DNA from: Macrocystis pyrifera
Taxonomy: Eukaryota; Sar; Phaeophyceae; Laminariales; Laminariaceae
Reading direction: 5' to 3'
Assembly (NCBI GenBank): GCA_031763025.1
Contig: JASSKH010000041.1
Coordinates: 992,001 to 1,056,000, forward strand
DNA length: 64,000 nucleotides
Shown here: positions 1 to 15,000 of the stretch, in pieces
Numbering within the stretch: position 1 is the first letter of the stretch
Layout: the number at the start of each line of letters is the position of its first letter
The notes under the pieces: model-generated
What the model was told of the DNA's origin: nothing
What the model saw: the letters and a program-made list of their open reading frames with translations, nothing else
Databases searched by the model: none
Program-made: the position numbers and the translations under genes

Positions 1-3000
1 GAGACCGCAAATGAGGGGGGGGGGAGGCAGGGGGGGGGGGGAGGGAGGGAGGGAGGGAGGGAGACCAACTTGTCGGTGATGATTACTGCGCTGTGCCCGC
101 ACGAGCGCCTGGCATCGCGTGCGAAAAATCTACAAAACGAAGTGGCGGTTTCCGCTTCAGCCCCAAGAAAATCAGATTCAGTGGCTACACGTGAGCACGT
201 CGGGGCGCCTACGTCAGCTCCTGCACACCGAGCCTTTGCCGGGCAAACCTACTCATGAGCAAGAGCCTTGAAGCACCTACGACCCATGCAAAGGCTCCAA
301 GCAATAATTTTCGCGACCACTCCTGTCTGTGACACCTCGCAATACCTCTCCATCGCCCTCCACACACCCTCCAGCGTCAGCATCAGCGTTGCTTCCTTCC
401 CCCTCTCCGCGCCCACCACCTTCCCCGTCTTCGGCCAGAGCCACAGCCTTGACAAGTCGGTTGAACGTCCCAGCCAGCAAGCCGCGAACCTTTCGTGGGA
501 GGCAGCGGTGGAACGAAGGGCGGCAATGGCGCGTGCAACACCGCAGGGTACGAGTGGTTGTAATTAAAGGAATAGCGTTGGTTGAAAGCAGGCAGTTCGT
601 TCGCACTGAACTCAGCTTTTGGAGGGCAACAGGCTGATCGTTGGGCCGAAAGGCAGTAGATTGAAGGATGGAAATTCCCGCGACCAGATGGGTACGCGGG
701 GTCTCGACTGCCAAAAGCCCCTTAACAGCAGCGATCCTATCGCCGAGTCCGTACGATACTTAAAGGTAGTCGCAGCACAAGGACAGTCGCAGCACAAGGA
801 CTTCTTCCGCGGGCTACCGTCTCCCAACTCAACCGTAACGCAATTCACGACCGCTTGTGCTTCATAAAGCACCTCGATGATGATAATCGTTTGCAGACGT
901 GCCGTTACCGATCCGCCAGATGATTTAAAAAACAGAAAATACGTGTCGCTGTTCACTGAAATCACCTCTTCGTTGGTGTCCGTCATTCCCCTCAGCGCCA
1001 CCGGCAGCAGGCGCGTCGCGAACGGCACCACACCCTTACCCATTCCGTCTACCACCTCCCTCAGAACCAGTCCAGCCCTCACCCCTCTAGCGGCGCTGAC
1101 GCAGGCGCTGCTGCCGCCGCCACCACCACCGACGCTACCCTCGCCACTTCCTCCGCCACCGCCGACCGATATTCCCGTCGCCAACACCGGCAACAAATCC
1201 GCGCGAAGGCCCAGCCACACACCCTCGGGGTACAACGCCGCCGCTTCCCTGACGATAAGCATCGCCGCGTCCGCCTCCGTTGTCGACGCCGCGGCACCTC
1301 CATCCTCCACGCTAGAAGAAGGACGCCCTGCATCATCTGATTGTTGCTGACTCCGGGCAAGACTTTCAGCCCAATCGGTGCCGGCCGAGACGGACCGTGC
1401 TAGAGCCACGAGTCCGGCGGCAAGCGTCGTTTCAAGGAGGAGGCCCTCCAGAGGCCCCGTTCGGCCGTTTACAGGGTTTCGCGCTGCTTGCACCAGCGCG
1501 TTCGCTAACCCTAGCGCCGCCGATACCTCGTTCGCAAAGAGGTCAGCAGGCGACAGCTTGCGTTCAGATGCTGACAACTTTCGCGCCCGGGCCGCTGCCG
1601 CCGGCGCTGTCACCGCTGGGGGCCCCGCAAAAGCAGGCCTACTGTTTCCTATATTCGCAGTAGCGTACCTCATGAGAGGGGTGAGGGTCTGTTGCAACCA
1701 ACCCCCCATGGCCTCATTTCTCGTTGCCAACGTCTCTCGTCTTCCGTCACCGCCGTCTTCGGAGAACACATCTTCTTTGCCAGGCCCGTCACCGCACCCG
1801 CTGTCGCCGCAATTGGCAGCGGCAAGCATATCAGCCGACGGTCTCGTCTCGAGGGCATGCGTGGGCGCTATCTCATGCGGCGCGAAAACGACCGCATGCC
1901 GCAACGTCTCCGTGGCACCGCTGCGGGCTATGGCCGTCGCCGATGACGCTTCGTCGGACAAGGATCCGGCAGACCCAGACTGTTTACCCGCGAGCGCGGC
2001 AAGGCCGAAGAGAACCATCGCTCCCGTGTCCTGGCGTTCCGGGCGTGCTGTGTCGCTGAGGAGGCCCGCGGCCAGATGCGCCAACCGATGAGCGCTTCGG
2101 ATTGGTGGGTTGAGCGAGGTTTGTTGAAGCGAAGCGTACGGCAGAATAACTGCGGTGAGATAACTATAGTCAAGGAAAAGCCATGCCACAGACTATGCGT
2201 TGCAACACCGCAACGAGATGATCACTCCCTATGCCCCAACGGTGCCAAACGCCGGAAGGGGGGGGGTCTAGGGCATGGGGGGAGCGCACAACAGTCATCG
2301 ATCGAAAGCATTCACCAGGCACGAGGTATCAGGGTAGTTGGAGGCATGTCGGTGGCTGGCGTTACAATTATATTACAATATTCCGGCAAAAACGTGTCAA
2401 TCGTTTGCACGAGATCAAGATCGTTTACGTACATATATATGTGTATATCTGTACGCACGACTAAAGATAACAGCCGATCGGGAGTACGGGTCGTACTGCC
2501 CCTTCGTTCTCCTCACACTTGAAAATGCTCGCGCTATCACCTGCGCTGGCGGCGCTGTGCGTCCGGTTCCTTCTTCACCCCGGACACAAGGGGTCGTAGA
2601 ATAGGGTTGAGTTCCGACAGGAGGGGACGGGTGACAGCGAAGGTCGACGCAGCAGCCGCTGCTACTCGCTTCGTGAGAACAGCCTGGTGTGATAGTCGAG
2701 TGGCGAAGGGTACCAGGAAGAGGGAGGAAACGTGAGCATAAGTGCACGGCGTTAGAGCAGCGCTAGGATGCCCAGGTTGGGAGGAGGGGGGGGGTGTCTG
2801 ACCCAGGGCGGAGGGGCGTGCGTAGAAGCGTACTTCGGTGGTGTACGACAACAGGAAACTGACAACAACGAAAATGACATAAATATTGCAACAGAAAAAA
2901 AAAACCGTTACGGGGATACGTGGCTGCTATTATAGAGCTAACGTCCTTGTGTTCCACAGTTTACCCGGCTGGACGCGCGCGTCCCGCTATACCGGCGTAC

Positions 3001-6000
3001 AAAACTTCACAGAAAAAGAAAAACGCGATGTCCTCTGTACCCATAACCTAGCCGCCGGTCACAGTCTCCGTCACGGCATCAACACTCATCAATGTTCTCG
3101 CTCACACGTGCACACACACCTGTTGCGCCTGTATACGGCCATGAAAGTGCCTCGTGCGTCCCGTCCAAACCGCCTCCCTCTCCTGACGCGTGGCGCCCCG
3201 GTCTAGAGGCACTAAGGTCTCCCCAAAAGCCGCCGCCAGCGCTTGAAACGTTCTCTCCACGCTCGCTGCGCCGTGCGGCACATGCGTCGCGGTTACCGAC
3301 ATATGCGCGGAAGCGCGTCGAGCAGCACCAGCAGCACCAGCAGCCTTGATCGTCGTCCTTGTTCGCTTCGCCTTCTGCTGTGCACCTCTGGAAAACGCGC
3401 GACCGCCAGGGCTTACTTCGTCGCCGGTGGCGGTGGTGGCACCGGCCGCGGCCGCGGCGGCGACGGCGATATCGGCCGGTGATCGTGCTCCTTCGAGCCC
3501 GCCGACGGGGCAAGGCTCGGTAGCCTGCTCGCCAAGGCACACGCGGGGAAAGTGGTAGGTCCAGCGAATCAACCGGTGGCGTGAAAGGCACCGCTGTAGC
3601 GAAGTACCTATATCACCAACACGACCCCTCGATGAAAGTGGCATCGTCAAAAATGCTATTCGGCATCGAATTTAATAATTCTAGGCTAACCAACATATCA
3701 CTGGGGTCTTGTCAGTGCGTCTTACTTGGTAGCGTGCGTAAGCCGCGGCTAGCTCTTGTGACAAGACTGCACCCATATTGCCTGTACTGTACATGGATTA
3801 CAGCCGGCCTGCCCGACAAATGTTTCGTCAATCTATCAAATGCAGGGCAACACAAACCACAACACAGTAAGTACGTAACACAAACAAACCTGCAAGAGGG
3901 CCCGAATGACGCCGCTACACGCAGTTGTGACGGCTTTGTCGACGCCTTCCAACTCGTTGAAAACCTTTTTCTCTGAAGCGTCGTCTTTCGGCGCCACCAG
4001 AACGTGATCGACGGCCACCAAGGCAGCCTTCTCTGCCTCACCAACAATTTCGTCGTCACTGTGCGTCACGATGTGTTGGAAAAAAATGAAGAAAATTTGT
4101 GTCGCAGGAGGTCGGATCAGGTGTTTGCACGTGTCAAAGAAAGCAAAAAAATCGTGTCGGAAGGTCGTCGCGTCAGGTGTTCGCACGAGTGGTGAATTTT
4201 CTCCGCTCCAGTCGTACAGTGCAAGGGCCACCTTAAGTCCCTCACAACATAGCATATTACTGTGGCGTAGCCTGCTTCCAATCACGTAGTACGGTTTTGC
4301 CACTCCTTGATCCAGCTGCCGCGTCTGCCCTTAAGGCTCTATCTCCCGCCGAACGGCTGCTAAGCAAAACAAAAAAAGAGGAAAATTCCCTCACACCCAC
4401 CCGCAGACCCACCTGCCTTTCATTGCATCCCTACGACATCAGTTGCCGAGAAGAATAACAACACATGCAGCTTGCGACCTCCGTCCCCATCCCCGCCTCT
4501 CCGTTCATGACTCGCCCCCCAACAGCCCCATCTTCCCTGCCCAGCATCTGCCTTAAAACTTACCAGTACAACGGAGCAGCACCTACCTTAAACTCGCCGG
4601 CCCGCCCCCACCCATTCCTGCCCTTCTACCGGCACAGGCCTCCATCAACACAAACGCGAGCTCGCGCTCCCACGCCCATCCAGACCCCGCCCTTCTCGCC
4701 GCCTCCGACATAACCACCTCGTGTGCTAGAAGCGCCGCTTCCCCCCCCGCGCCTTTGCCCGCGGAAGCGCCAGATTCTCCGCCGCTTCGACGCCCCCGTC
4801 GTGACCCTCCCGTTTCGCCGGGGGCTGTGATAACGGCGGCAGCAGCTCCGCGGGGGGGGCGCTCTCCGCCCCGACCCGCACAAGCCCGGAAAGCGCCTCC
4901 GCTGCCACCAATTTCGCCGAAAACGTTGCCGACGCCCCCCGACCCTCCCACGTTTGCACCTCGCCATCCTGCTGCTTGGGAGGGGAGGACGCAGCGGCGT
5001 CGATGTCGGTGTCGGCGGAGGTGGTGGTGGATGCATTCGCGGGGATGGGGGTGGCCTCTCCGCGCGCACGTTTCCGGGCGCGGTCGGTCCTCGATAATGG
5101 TGGCGGAGTGGGACCGATACCGGTGGTAACAGCGCTGCCGGCGGGGGCGGCGGCAGGAGCTTCCAGCGCGACGGGCAGGGGGGGAAAGGGCGTGAAGAGG
5201 ACGCCGAGGAAAGCGTTCACCAGTGCCACGCGAAGTACACCGTGGTCATCGGTGCTGGGGTGGTGGGCGTTAGCGGAGGAGCGAAACGGGGGAAGGCACA
5301 AAACGTGTTAATCGCGAGGTCGAGGGTTCGATGCCCTCCGGAACCGCTTGGGATTACTTTTTTTTTATTTTTTGCGGCCTTTTTCTTTTCGTTTAGCTTT
5401 TTCGACCGCTCTAGGACTGCACTCCCGTTTTGAGTACAAACTACTTGGAATTAGAGTAACGCATACCGTAATCACTTGTTGCTTGCGTTAGTCGTTTCAC
5501 CATTAACCACGTATCCCTTTCGAGACGGAGCATCATTCCGACTCCTAACAGAAACACCTCCAACATTTGGATGTTGAATACGTTTGTCCATATATTGGGG
5601 GGGGGAGGAGGGGGGTGCCGTGACGTGGCGGCGAGCGAGTGAGTGGCGACGCTGGAGTCAAGGGCATTACGCCGACACATCATGTTTACCAGGTAGAGTG
5701 TCGGTGATTGCTACCGGATTATCACTTTGCGCTTTGCATTGAAGACCCATAAAGAAGCTGTACGATGGCGGCTTGAAATCACTCCTTCGCAAGCGCCATT
5801 GTTCTGAAAAATACAGAGCCGGTCGGACAGTGCCACCGTGAGAATGACTGATCAGCATGGGCCTCCGAGCTGTACCCACGAAGGCAACTACCATGGGAAG
5901 CAGTGCATGGGATTGTCCGCACCGTCTCTCGATCGCGTAAGTCCACGGTGCCGACTATTCCGTATAATCTCCAGATCTAAATATAGCAAACTACGTACGA

Positions 6001-9000
6001 GAATCTCACCGTGCTAGGCCCTTGAGCAGCTCGGTCCACAGACTCGCACAGTGCTCCCTGACACCGTCGTCTCCTTCGTAGAGAAGGGCCCCGAAGCAGC
6101 GTTTCAGCAAAACCTCGCACCTCCTGGCCGTCGACTCCCACTTCGCGCCCCCTGCCGCCACTGCCGGCTGCGGTTTCGCCGCTCCGCAGGTAGCTCTGGA
6201 AACACACACAAAACGTAGAAAGGGGAGGAGAGCAAAGGGTAGTAACGGCGGCGGTATTTTCCGTTGCAAGCTTGGTGATGGCACGAGGGGAGGCGAGTGG
6301 AACACAAGTAGTGAGATTGATCAGTGCGCCCAGGGGGAGTTGGTACGGGTCTACTGTAAATCACACTCCACATTCCGGGACTGCACCAACGGGTGGGGCG
6401 GCGGTGGGGGCAGTGTTATAGTTTCTCTGCTCTCGGCAACGCCCTTGACCCCTCCCACGACAGGAGCTGCTTTCTGTTTGGCTCACTTTGCTCTGACCGG
6501 TTTGAGCTCTTAAAGTCAGCAACGAAACGGTGGGTATGATACTCATACGAGTATACTTGTCTTTTCGACTATTGATGGCGCATAGGAATGTTGGTCGGGT
6601 TGCGCCAGCAAGCGTTCTTCGAAGTCGTGTTTCGGGTGAGATACTGAGCTCCTGACACGAAGAGCTCAGAAAATAAGGCACCACCCCTAGAAGGCATCAC
6701 CCCTACCGTCGCATCGCGCCCTTTCAGTACTAATCAACATGCTGATATACTTTGTTGCAGAATTGATAAGAAGGCGCCCACCCAACGAGCGCGGAAACAA
6801 GAAAGCGAGCCCACTGACGCGGCAAGGTTGCGAGGAAACCAGGAACAATAATCAGTTGAATAAAAGCGTGACTTTCGGAAACACGACGGGCTACTGTAGT
6901 ACCACCATAGATATTGAACCCAAACAACACGAAACGACAGAAAGGAAAGAGCACGAACGTTTGAGACAAGCACGGCTGGCAGACACGAAATAGAGAGTGA
7001 AGCAGAAGGGGAGGATGACCACACGCCCCGACCATGACGACAAGGCACAGTGACAAAACAAAAAAAGCAATGACAAGCATATACGAACGGACTCACCCGA
7101 TCATGCCCGTTGTCAGCGCCAGCAACGAACGCACCGCACAGGCCCGCACGCGCGCACGGCCGTCCTCCCAAAGTTCGATGAGGCGCTTGAGGCGGCACCC
7201 CCCTGACAGGGGATCGGTAGACCCACACCCCTGACCAACATCCTCACAGCACGTCTCCAGAAGGTCCGCGAGGTCCTAAACGTTGGGGGCAGAGCAGTCG
7301 GCAAGCAATGAAAAGGTTGGTGTACTGTAAGCAGGGCCACCGTAGGGTTGGGGCTGGCCAAGGAGGAACTACCAGTACTTCCCTACGCGAACGTGTCGTG
7401 GCTGCTGCAGACTCGGGTCTTTCGCTACGATTTTTTTCCTTGGAACAAAAATTGTCAAGAGGAGTTGGCATTTTCGGCCAGGCATTTTCCTGGTGAATGC
7501 AGGAGAGCGACCATGACAGGCAGCAAGCCCCGAACAACGGGTTCGCCGTCGGATTCCTCACGAAACAGAAAGCGCGCGACAGAGGAAGGACACGCCCGAT
7601 GGCTGCCTGTGTTCGGAAAACGTGAGAGGCGGCGCAGGTGGGACCCGACTCGCCGAACACATTACTCCGGCACGTTGCTGTGTCGTGGAAAATTCGCACG
7701 TGCGCGTGTTCGTCTCGTGAGTCCTCATTACTTCTTGCCGTCAAGACCGGCGCGCCGTGAGGCCTGCGGGTCCGTCGCGCACTGCCGCAGGCGGGCCCAA
7801 AGGCCGGCGGTAGTTCTCGCTCCGGCGCATCTCTACAAAAAACTCGAAGCCAAATCCAGCTGCAAGCAATCTCCCGGTCGCGTAGAAACGCGCCCGACTG
7901 TTGGTTGGGCGGAAATGCGCAGCGGCCACCGCCGGGCCTCGGCATTTGCCGCGAGAAACACACAACTCTTTTTTGCATTTCAAAAGACACACCTCATGCC
8001 CCACGGTACACGAACCTCAACGCATGCCGAGTCTTGATCCAAGCCTTCTAAAGCCTCCCAAACCAAGTCAAACACCTCTCCCCCATCGATGCCGTCGCCA
8101 CCGTTGCCACCACCGCTGCCACCGCTACCTCTCACGACACCGCTTCCGGTATCGCTCCCACCCACACCATTCTCCCGCCGCTGAACCGCGTGCACCAGGA
8201 TTTCACTGCCACCACCGTTCGCGCGGGATTGTTGCAGCAGAAAGCGGCGCATGACCAGGCGAACAGCCCTCGCCGCGGCGGCGCGGACGTCTTCGGCAGG
8301 GTCCCGCAGGCCGCGTGGGGCTGCGCGGCGAACGAGGCCGCGAAGAAACGCGGACACCTCTAGCGGCACTGTCGGCCGATAGAAGATGCGAGGGGTGATA
8401 CAGCGGTGGCGGCGGCGGGGGGGTGGCAAAAGCATTGGACCTACATTGTGGGCAATAAAGTTGAAAGGATTACAATCAAGCAGCACGGATGGCGTGTGCG
8501 CGGCGGCGGATGGGTGGCCTTGTGTGGACGGGGGCGGGTATGGGTGTCGAATGGCGGAAAAATAGCCCATGGTATGCGGCATCTGCACTCGAAAGCTTTT
8601 GTCGGAATCGTGAGCCGGGGGAGGGGGGCAGCGCCTCCTCGTCGCCCATGGCTAATACCTCTCCAGGTTGGGCGAAAGAAAGGTACGGCAAAAACAGCAA
8701 GACACTACAGAAGATGAAAGAACCATAACGAGGGGATCATGGGAGGTGAAGGGGGGTTCCTCCACTAAACCCGCCCTGTATCCCGGTAGACTAGGAAAGC
8801 TTCATCACCCCGGAATCGCTCCGCCGCCAAATTAAATGGTGCACAAAAAACGAGGCACGTACAAACACACCCAACGACACGCAGAATTATCCGTATCTCA
8901 GAACAAGACACAAAAACAAAACACTCTGCCAGACCACCAACATCACGCGCCAGCTCGTCCGGGCCACGCCTGGTCCAGTGTTTCAGGCCAAGCGCGAGCA

Positions 9001-12000
9001 AAAATGATAATAACACCCCTCCCCGGCCAAGTCCCATCGAGTACACCGTGGCAAAAATGCGCGACAGACAAGAGAAAAATCCGCCGTTTGTTTTTCTTGT
9101 TCGAACATCGCTTCCACGAGAACAAACGCACTCACTCGTCCGTAAGAAAAAGCAAATACCACCTAAAAACCCAAAAGTCAACCCGACACAAATGTGGGCA
9201 CACTCACCCCACGGTGCTCCGTCCGTTCGGGATGCGTGGTCAATGGTCTAATGACCGAGGCAAGCAACAAACGAGAACGTCCCCCCCCACCCGCACCCCC
9301 CGCCCCCCAGCCCTTTCCGATCCCTCCGGTGCCCCCAGTCGCGCGACCGCCTAGACTTACCACCTTTGCCACCGTCATTGTCACCGTCTCCTCTGACCGC
9401 CACAGCGCAGAGGGACTCCAGGCCGCAGTACCCGCCGTGCCGCGCCTGCCACTCCTCCGCCGTAGTCAGCTCTAGGAGGAGCTCACCGGCCTGCCGAAGC
9501 CTGTCACCGTCGAGCTGAAGCGCCGCCACTGCAAGTAGCTGGGCAGCCGTTTCTCGTACGGGAGCCACCATTCTGGGGGGGTGGAGGCGAGGTGGGTAAA
9601 GAACGCGGCGGGGAGAGCGAGCGAGGGGCTGTACGGTCAAACCTATCTGAACGGCTGTGAAGGCTGAACTTCTCCGTAATCGAGAGCCGGTTCTCCGTGA
9701 AGTGAGATAAAGGCGAGAGGCCGCGGCAACGGAAAGGAGGGGAGGAGGCGTTCGGCGACGGCTATTAAAGGCGAAGATGGCCCCGCGGCAACGGAAAGTG
9801 GAGGGGAGGGAGGCGATTCGGCGTACGGCTCGTAGCAGGCGTAGCCCGTGTGGGGAGTTCGGTGGCTTCCCGGACAGCATCGGCTGACTAGATGGCAATG
9901 ATGCCGCATGCCTGCACAGGTGCAAAAACGTCGCGCTCTCGCAGTTGGAAATAAAACAAACGCAACCTCCCCCCCCACCTCTTGATTGATACAACTATTA
10001 TTGCTGCTTGTGCGTCCGCACGTGCGCGGGCCTTCATCGAAATGAGTTAGAGCACGAAATAAGTAGCCTGGGACTTCTCCGGCCCCAGAAGTACAACACG
10101 TTTTTGCCATATATTGTGGAATCGATGCGCAGCACACTACAAGAGGACCGGCCAAGCAAGACGGCAGGTCACGCGCGCAAGTCTATCGGTTGCTGTCGCC
10201 GTCTTCGGCCAGTATGACGAGAGAACAAAAGCTTCCTCCGCGAGCGGGATTGTTACACACGACATACACACATACACAAACCCTTCTCGTCGACAGGGCC
10301 TCCACTCAGCCATTTGGTGAGCTGTGCCAACTCGTGCCCACCTATTTTTTCAGCGCCACCGTCTCCGACAAGCCGGAGTGAAACCCCAAACTCCCAATCA
10401 GCACCTCGATCGATTCTGTTTATGGGTGAGGTTATGACGTTTCGTCTCTAGCACACTAGTAGCCCTACTTACAGTACAGCCCATGTATATATTTGACCCA
10501 ATAGCGGGACAAGAGCACCCTCACCGTCCACTGTAGTCTCCGAAACGATCGAGAGCCAGCACGCACACGCATCGCGCGACCGCGTCCTCTGCCCACGCGG
10601 CCATCCTGACGCAAGGAACAACAAAAACAAAGAAGGCCACGACAAAAACCGATGCATAAAACAGGAGAAGAGAGGGGGGGGGGCGGATGGCGCCCACGAT
10701 AGATTGTCAGGCACAATCACTGATACCAGCAACAACGACTCTCTTACCTGCAGATCGAAGGTCAAATTTCAACAATGCCCCCCGCGCCCATGCCGAACTG
10801 TACCTCCTCCCGTCAGTTGCACACAAGTCCTGCCCCCTTTTCCTTGAACACCCCCTCCAACACAACACATGTCTCACGCTCTCTCGGGGCTCCCAGAAAC
10901 TTGAGAGGACACCCTACGGCCATTGTTTGACAGCCGCGCGGGGTTTCCCCGCAACCTTCCCCCACCCACCCCCCCAAACGCCACGGAGCGCATTTTCTCC
11001 TCCGTCTGGTCATGGGGGGGGGGGGGTGTACTCATGTCATGCATGGCTGTAGTCGTATGACCATAGACCCTCGCGTCCCCACAACACCGGGACGGAGCAC
11101 GTCACGGGAGGCGGGACTTCCCAATGCGACCAGCGACGTAGTGGATAAACGCGTGAAAAACGGGATACCCCCGCCCCACCCCTCCCCTCCCCTCCCCTGC
11201 GGGACACCCCGCGACGGATAAGACCGCTCGAGCGTTTCGTCACCTGTCTCCGTATGGGACGGACTCTCCCCTACGGCGTCGCGCATTCCATGCTCGGAGG
11301 ATCGACAGCGCCCCCAAAGCGGCCCCGTGTCGGCACTGCCACGCTGGGTAGAACAGCTACAGTAGGCCAGCGTCGGGAAAATGAACAGAGGGCGAAGGAG
11401 ACACATCGCCAACGCCCGTGGGAGGAGAGTGGCAGGGCAGGGGGCGGGTGTTGGCGGGAGGGGGGTCGGCGACGTAAACCGGGCAACCGCCAGTAGCCAG
11501 ACGGCGAATTAGAGAGCGACCACAAACGTCAAAAGGACACGCGCCATACCCCGCACTTAAGTCACGGGTGAAAGGCGGAAGAGGTCGAAAACGAGGGTAA
11601 CTGTGCCGCCCGATCGCGCAATTTATGCTTTACAGCCAGGTTCTAATTATATATACATTCCAAGTTTATGATTACATGGCAAAAATAAAATACGCCCCCT
11701 CCCATTCTCTCCACCGTCACGCCTACCCCCCCCCCCCCCTCCTCCCTCCCCCCGCCATCCCCTGGTTCCGTTTTTACTACCGCTTGGGGCGAGGCTCCTG
11801 GTCAGCACTATCCCACCTGCGTGACAAGGTCGGCCGCCAGAGAAACTAGTGCCCCCCGCGCATCCCCCGCAACATCCATCATCCCCCTTGCTCGCCCCAA
11901 AAACGCCGGAGGTCCGTCCTCCCTCTCGGATGCGCCGCCGCCGCCGCCGCCGCCGCCACGATTTCCATCAGCATCGTTGCCGTCCTCGCCGCCACGACGA

Positions 12001-15000
12001 CGCTTTGCCTTCGCGGCAAAAGGCGGGGCACCCGCGGCAGCCGCGGTGCCCGCGCGGGCCTCCCTTTCCAGCCGGTTCCGCTGCCGCGAGCTGAGCTGAG
12101 CGCTGCTGGCGGCAGCGGCGGTGGCGGCTGACACTCCGGCGGTGGCGGCGTCGGTGGCGACGGGGTCAGGCGTCTCTTTTGTTGCGACAGCGCCTTCTGC
12201 GGCAGTAGGGTAAGGGCTGCTCAACGGCGATGGGCGGGCGCCGGATTGAGGCGTCAACGAATCCGGCGGGGGTGGGAACACCCGCGGGGGATACGCCAAC
12301 CCCAGGTGGTCGAACAGTAGGTAGGAGGGTAGAGGGGGGGGGGGGGAAGAGGAGGAGGAAGCGGGGATGACGGATGAGCGTCGAGATATCGAGGAAACGG
12401 GACGCGGGGTGCATGATACATGATACTGTCGGTCGGGGCGAGAGTCAGTGTGTCTGTGAAGCTGCGGGTGCGCACTCGCTTGAGTAAAGGTCATTGCGGG
12501 GACACCTCTGTGTTTTATCTTAATACCGCCAAAAGTGATACACGCTTGCGTACGTCTCCGCCCCCCACCCCTTAACCGTCACGCGCGAATTCAAATAGCG
12601 GCAGGATTTGTGGAAATGATGATATGTCGGTCGCCGCCCCGTGACGCCTTGCACCGTACGGTGCCCAAGAAAGGCACATCTACGCTTGGTGCCAAAGTTA
12701 CCTGCCGGTGCTGCCTGACGTATGTGTCTTCGCAGGTCCCTGGAGGTCTTCATCCTCGATAGCATCGGCGATTGCTACCGTGAGCAGCCATTTCGCGTTG
12801 AGTCGAAGTCGAATCGGCGCGATTGGTGAGGGGTATAACAGCATCGGAGCAGCAGGGTAGATGCCAGCGAGAAACAATACGGAAACAGGACAAGCCGGTC
12901 AAACGACAGCACAGCACGCGGCAAACCAGGACGGGAAAGGATAAGACACGGCAGGGCAGCACAGCATAGGATACCTCAGAACCAGACAGCGCAGTAGGAG
13001 AAAGCGCAGTACAGGACAGGAGAGTACTGTATGGCACAGCACACGACAGCACAAGACATGCCAAGATGAGTTAGGAGCCCACCGGACCCGGGTGGGACCA
13101 CTCCCGAGAAGGACGGTGAGGGTACAAAACAAGACTCTGCATGCCACCATAAACGGAATGGTCGTTGGTTTACCCTAGGACAATTTTTTCGCGACTGCCA
13201 CAAACTGCAGTACCTGGTGTACGGTAACAGCTGTGCCGCGCTAAAAGCCGATGCGGCAAGGGCTCTCATGCAGCACGCCGGGTGCCTCGGAGTGCCCCAT
13301 AGACGCTGCGCCGCAAACGGCCCAACGGCCGCCGAGAGCGCGACTCACATGAGTATAGCGAACCCGCACGAGCTTCCCCGCTCCCCCCCGCCAGCCCGAG
13401 GCACCTTAGGAGGCGTTTGCGCTGTCGACCCACGCGCACACGCATGTCTGCGGACGGGGGCGCTCGCTCGCTTCCCACAGCACCGTTCTTAGAAGGTAGG
13501 GTGCGGGGGAGAGGGAACAAATACACGCAGAACAAGCAGCGCATGGTAACCGCGTTAGAGGCACGAACAGCGGGGAATGTGGATGAGGGTTTCCTACGTA
13601 TTGCGACGAGGAAGGTGCCATTACGATTGCCCGGGGGAGCGCGGGATTGCCGTAGCGGCGCAAGGTGCAGAAAAATCGTGCCGCGCGCTTTCGGCAAAGC
13701 ACGCTGTGGAATGCTTGGCCCTCCGTCGTGTAAATGCGGCCAAACGCAAAGCTGCTTTCGCGCAGCGACACCACACACACCACCAACGCATTTTACAAAT
13801 TCGCATGTAGTTTACCTCGATCTCTCCGCTCCATCATGCGTAACGCACAACCACGTACCAGTATATACGAGGCCGCCGCGGCAGTGGCCGCGGCAGCAGC
13901 ACTCACATCTTCTCCACGGCTCAGCAACAGTGCGCCTCTCTCCAGCACCTCAGGCAGCCGTACGTCCCCTAGCCCAACCCAACCCTTCGCCAGCTCGTCT
14001 GTCAGCGCATCACCGCCCCCAGAGTCCAGTTCCTTCTTCGATTTCGGTTGGGGTGTCGGCAAAGAACGGCGACCACCGGCGGGCCTGCCGACCGTACCGT
14101 ATTTACACACGTCAAGAGCGCGATCATCTCAGCTGCGGAGGGCGAGAAGTCGAGGTCTGCATGTAGGCATGTTCTCCTGTGACTACGAGGGGGGTGGGAT
14201 GCGTAACTTCGGGAACTGATCAAGCTACTATACGCAAATTCGACTTCTGATGTGGAGAGGAGACGCTGCAGCCGTGGTTCCCCCCTCGGCTGGCGGCTGA
14301 GGAACGATGGAGTGGAGGGAAACAATATTTACCCTGGACAAGTGAACAAGGGAAATACTAAACAAGATAACAAGGGAACAAGTGCACAAGTGAACAGGGA
14401 GCGCACGAGCACGTGGAACAGCAAAAAACTGATAACAAATTGAACAGGTGAGCGAGCGAACAAGGGGAACAACGAACAAGAAAACGCAAGTCAGGCGTTC
14501 GTGGTGACCATCGATCGCAACACCGACTCACCTCTGCGCCGTGTTGGACCCCGAAGAATCTTCGACCTCCTCGGCAGCCGCTGGGTCTACCACACCTTCC
14601 AGGAAGCATCCGCAGGCAGGTAATGCGAGGCAGGGGCGGTCCGGTCGCCGCCGGGTTCAAGTTTCGACGATGTGACGATGCCCGTCCAAGGCAGAGGGGG
14701 TAGGGTGGAAAACACGAAAATGTGGTCGTCGTTTGGAGAAGTAAGTACACGGTCACTCTTAAGGAGGCTTCCATGCGCGCGGTTGGTTGGAGAATCCGCG
14801 AGTGGCGTGTTGCGCTACAGAAGCATTGTGCGTGTGCTGCTGTTGGTGTTTGTTTATTGTGCGGCCGGTCGCAAGCTGCAAAGCGAAAGCGTAGACCACT
14901 GTACGATATTTACAGCAATATCTGGCAGTTGTTCCCCGCTTCCGCTCACCGAACTCCAGACGGGCCAAGCTCTCCAGGCACGACGCCGCGGCGACCCGAG

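Noticed and set aside
877..1350. Plus-strand open frame of 157 residues, Pro/Thr/Ser-rich
   Set aside because: It is the antisense shadow of BTAF1 exon 17, whose minus-strand frame matches the family.
5255..5345. Possible plus-strand tRNA: GAGGGTTCGATGCCCTC followed by T8
   Set aside because: The T-arm is perfect, but no matching acceptor stem or anticodon arm was found and it abuts a BTAF1 splice site. Probably chance.
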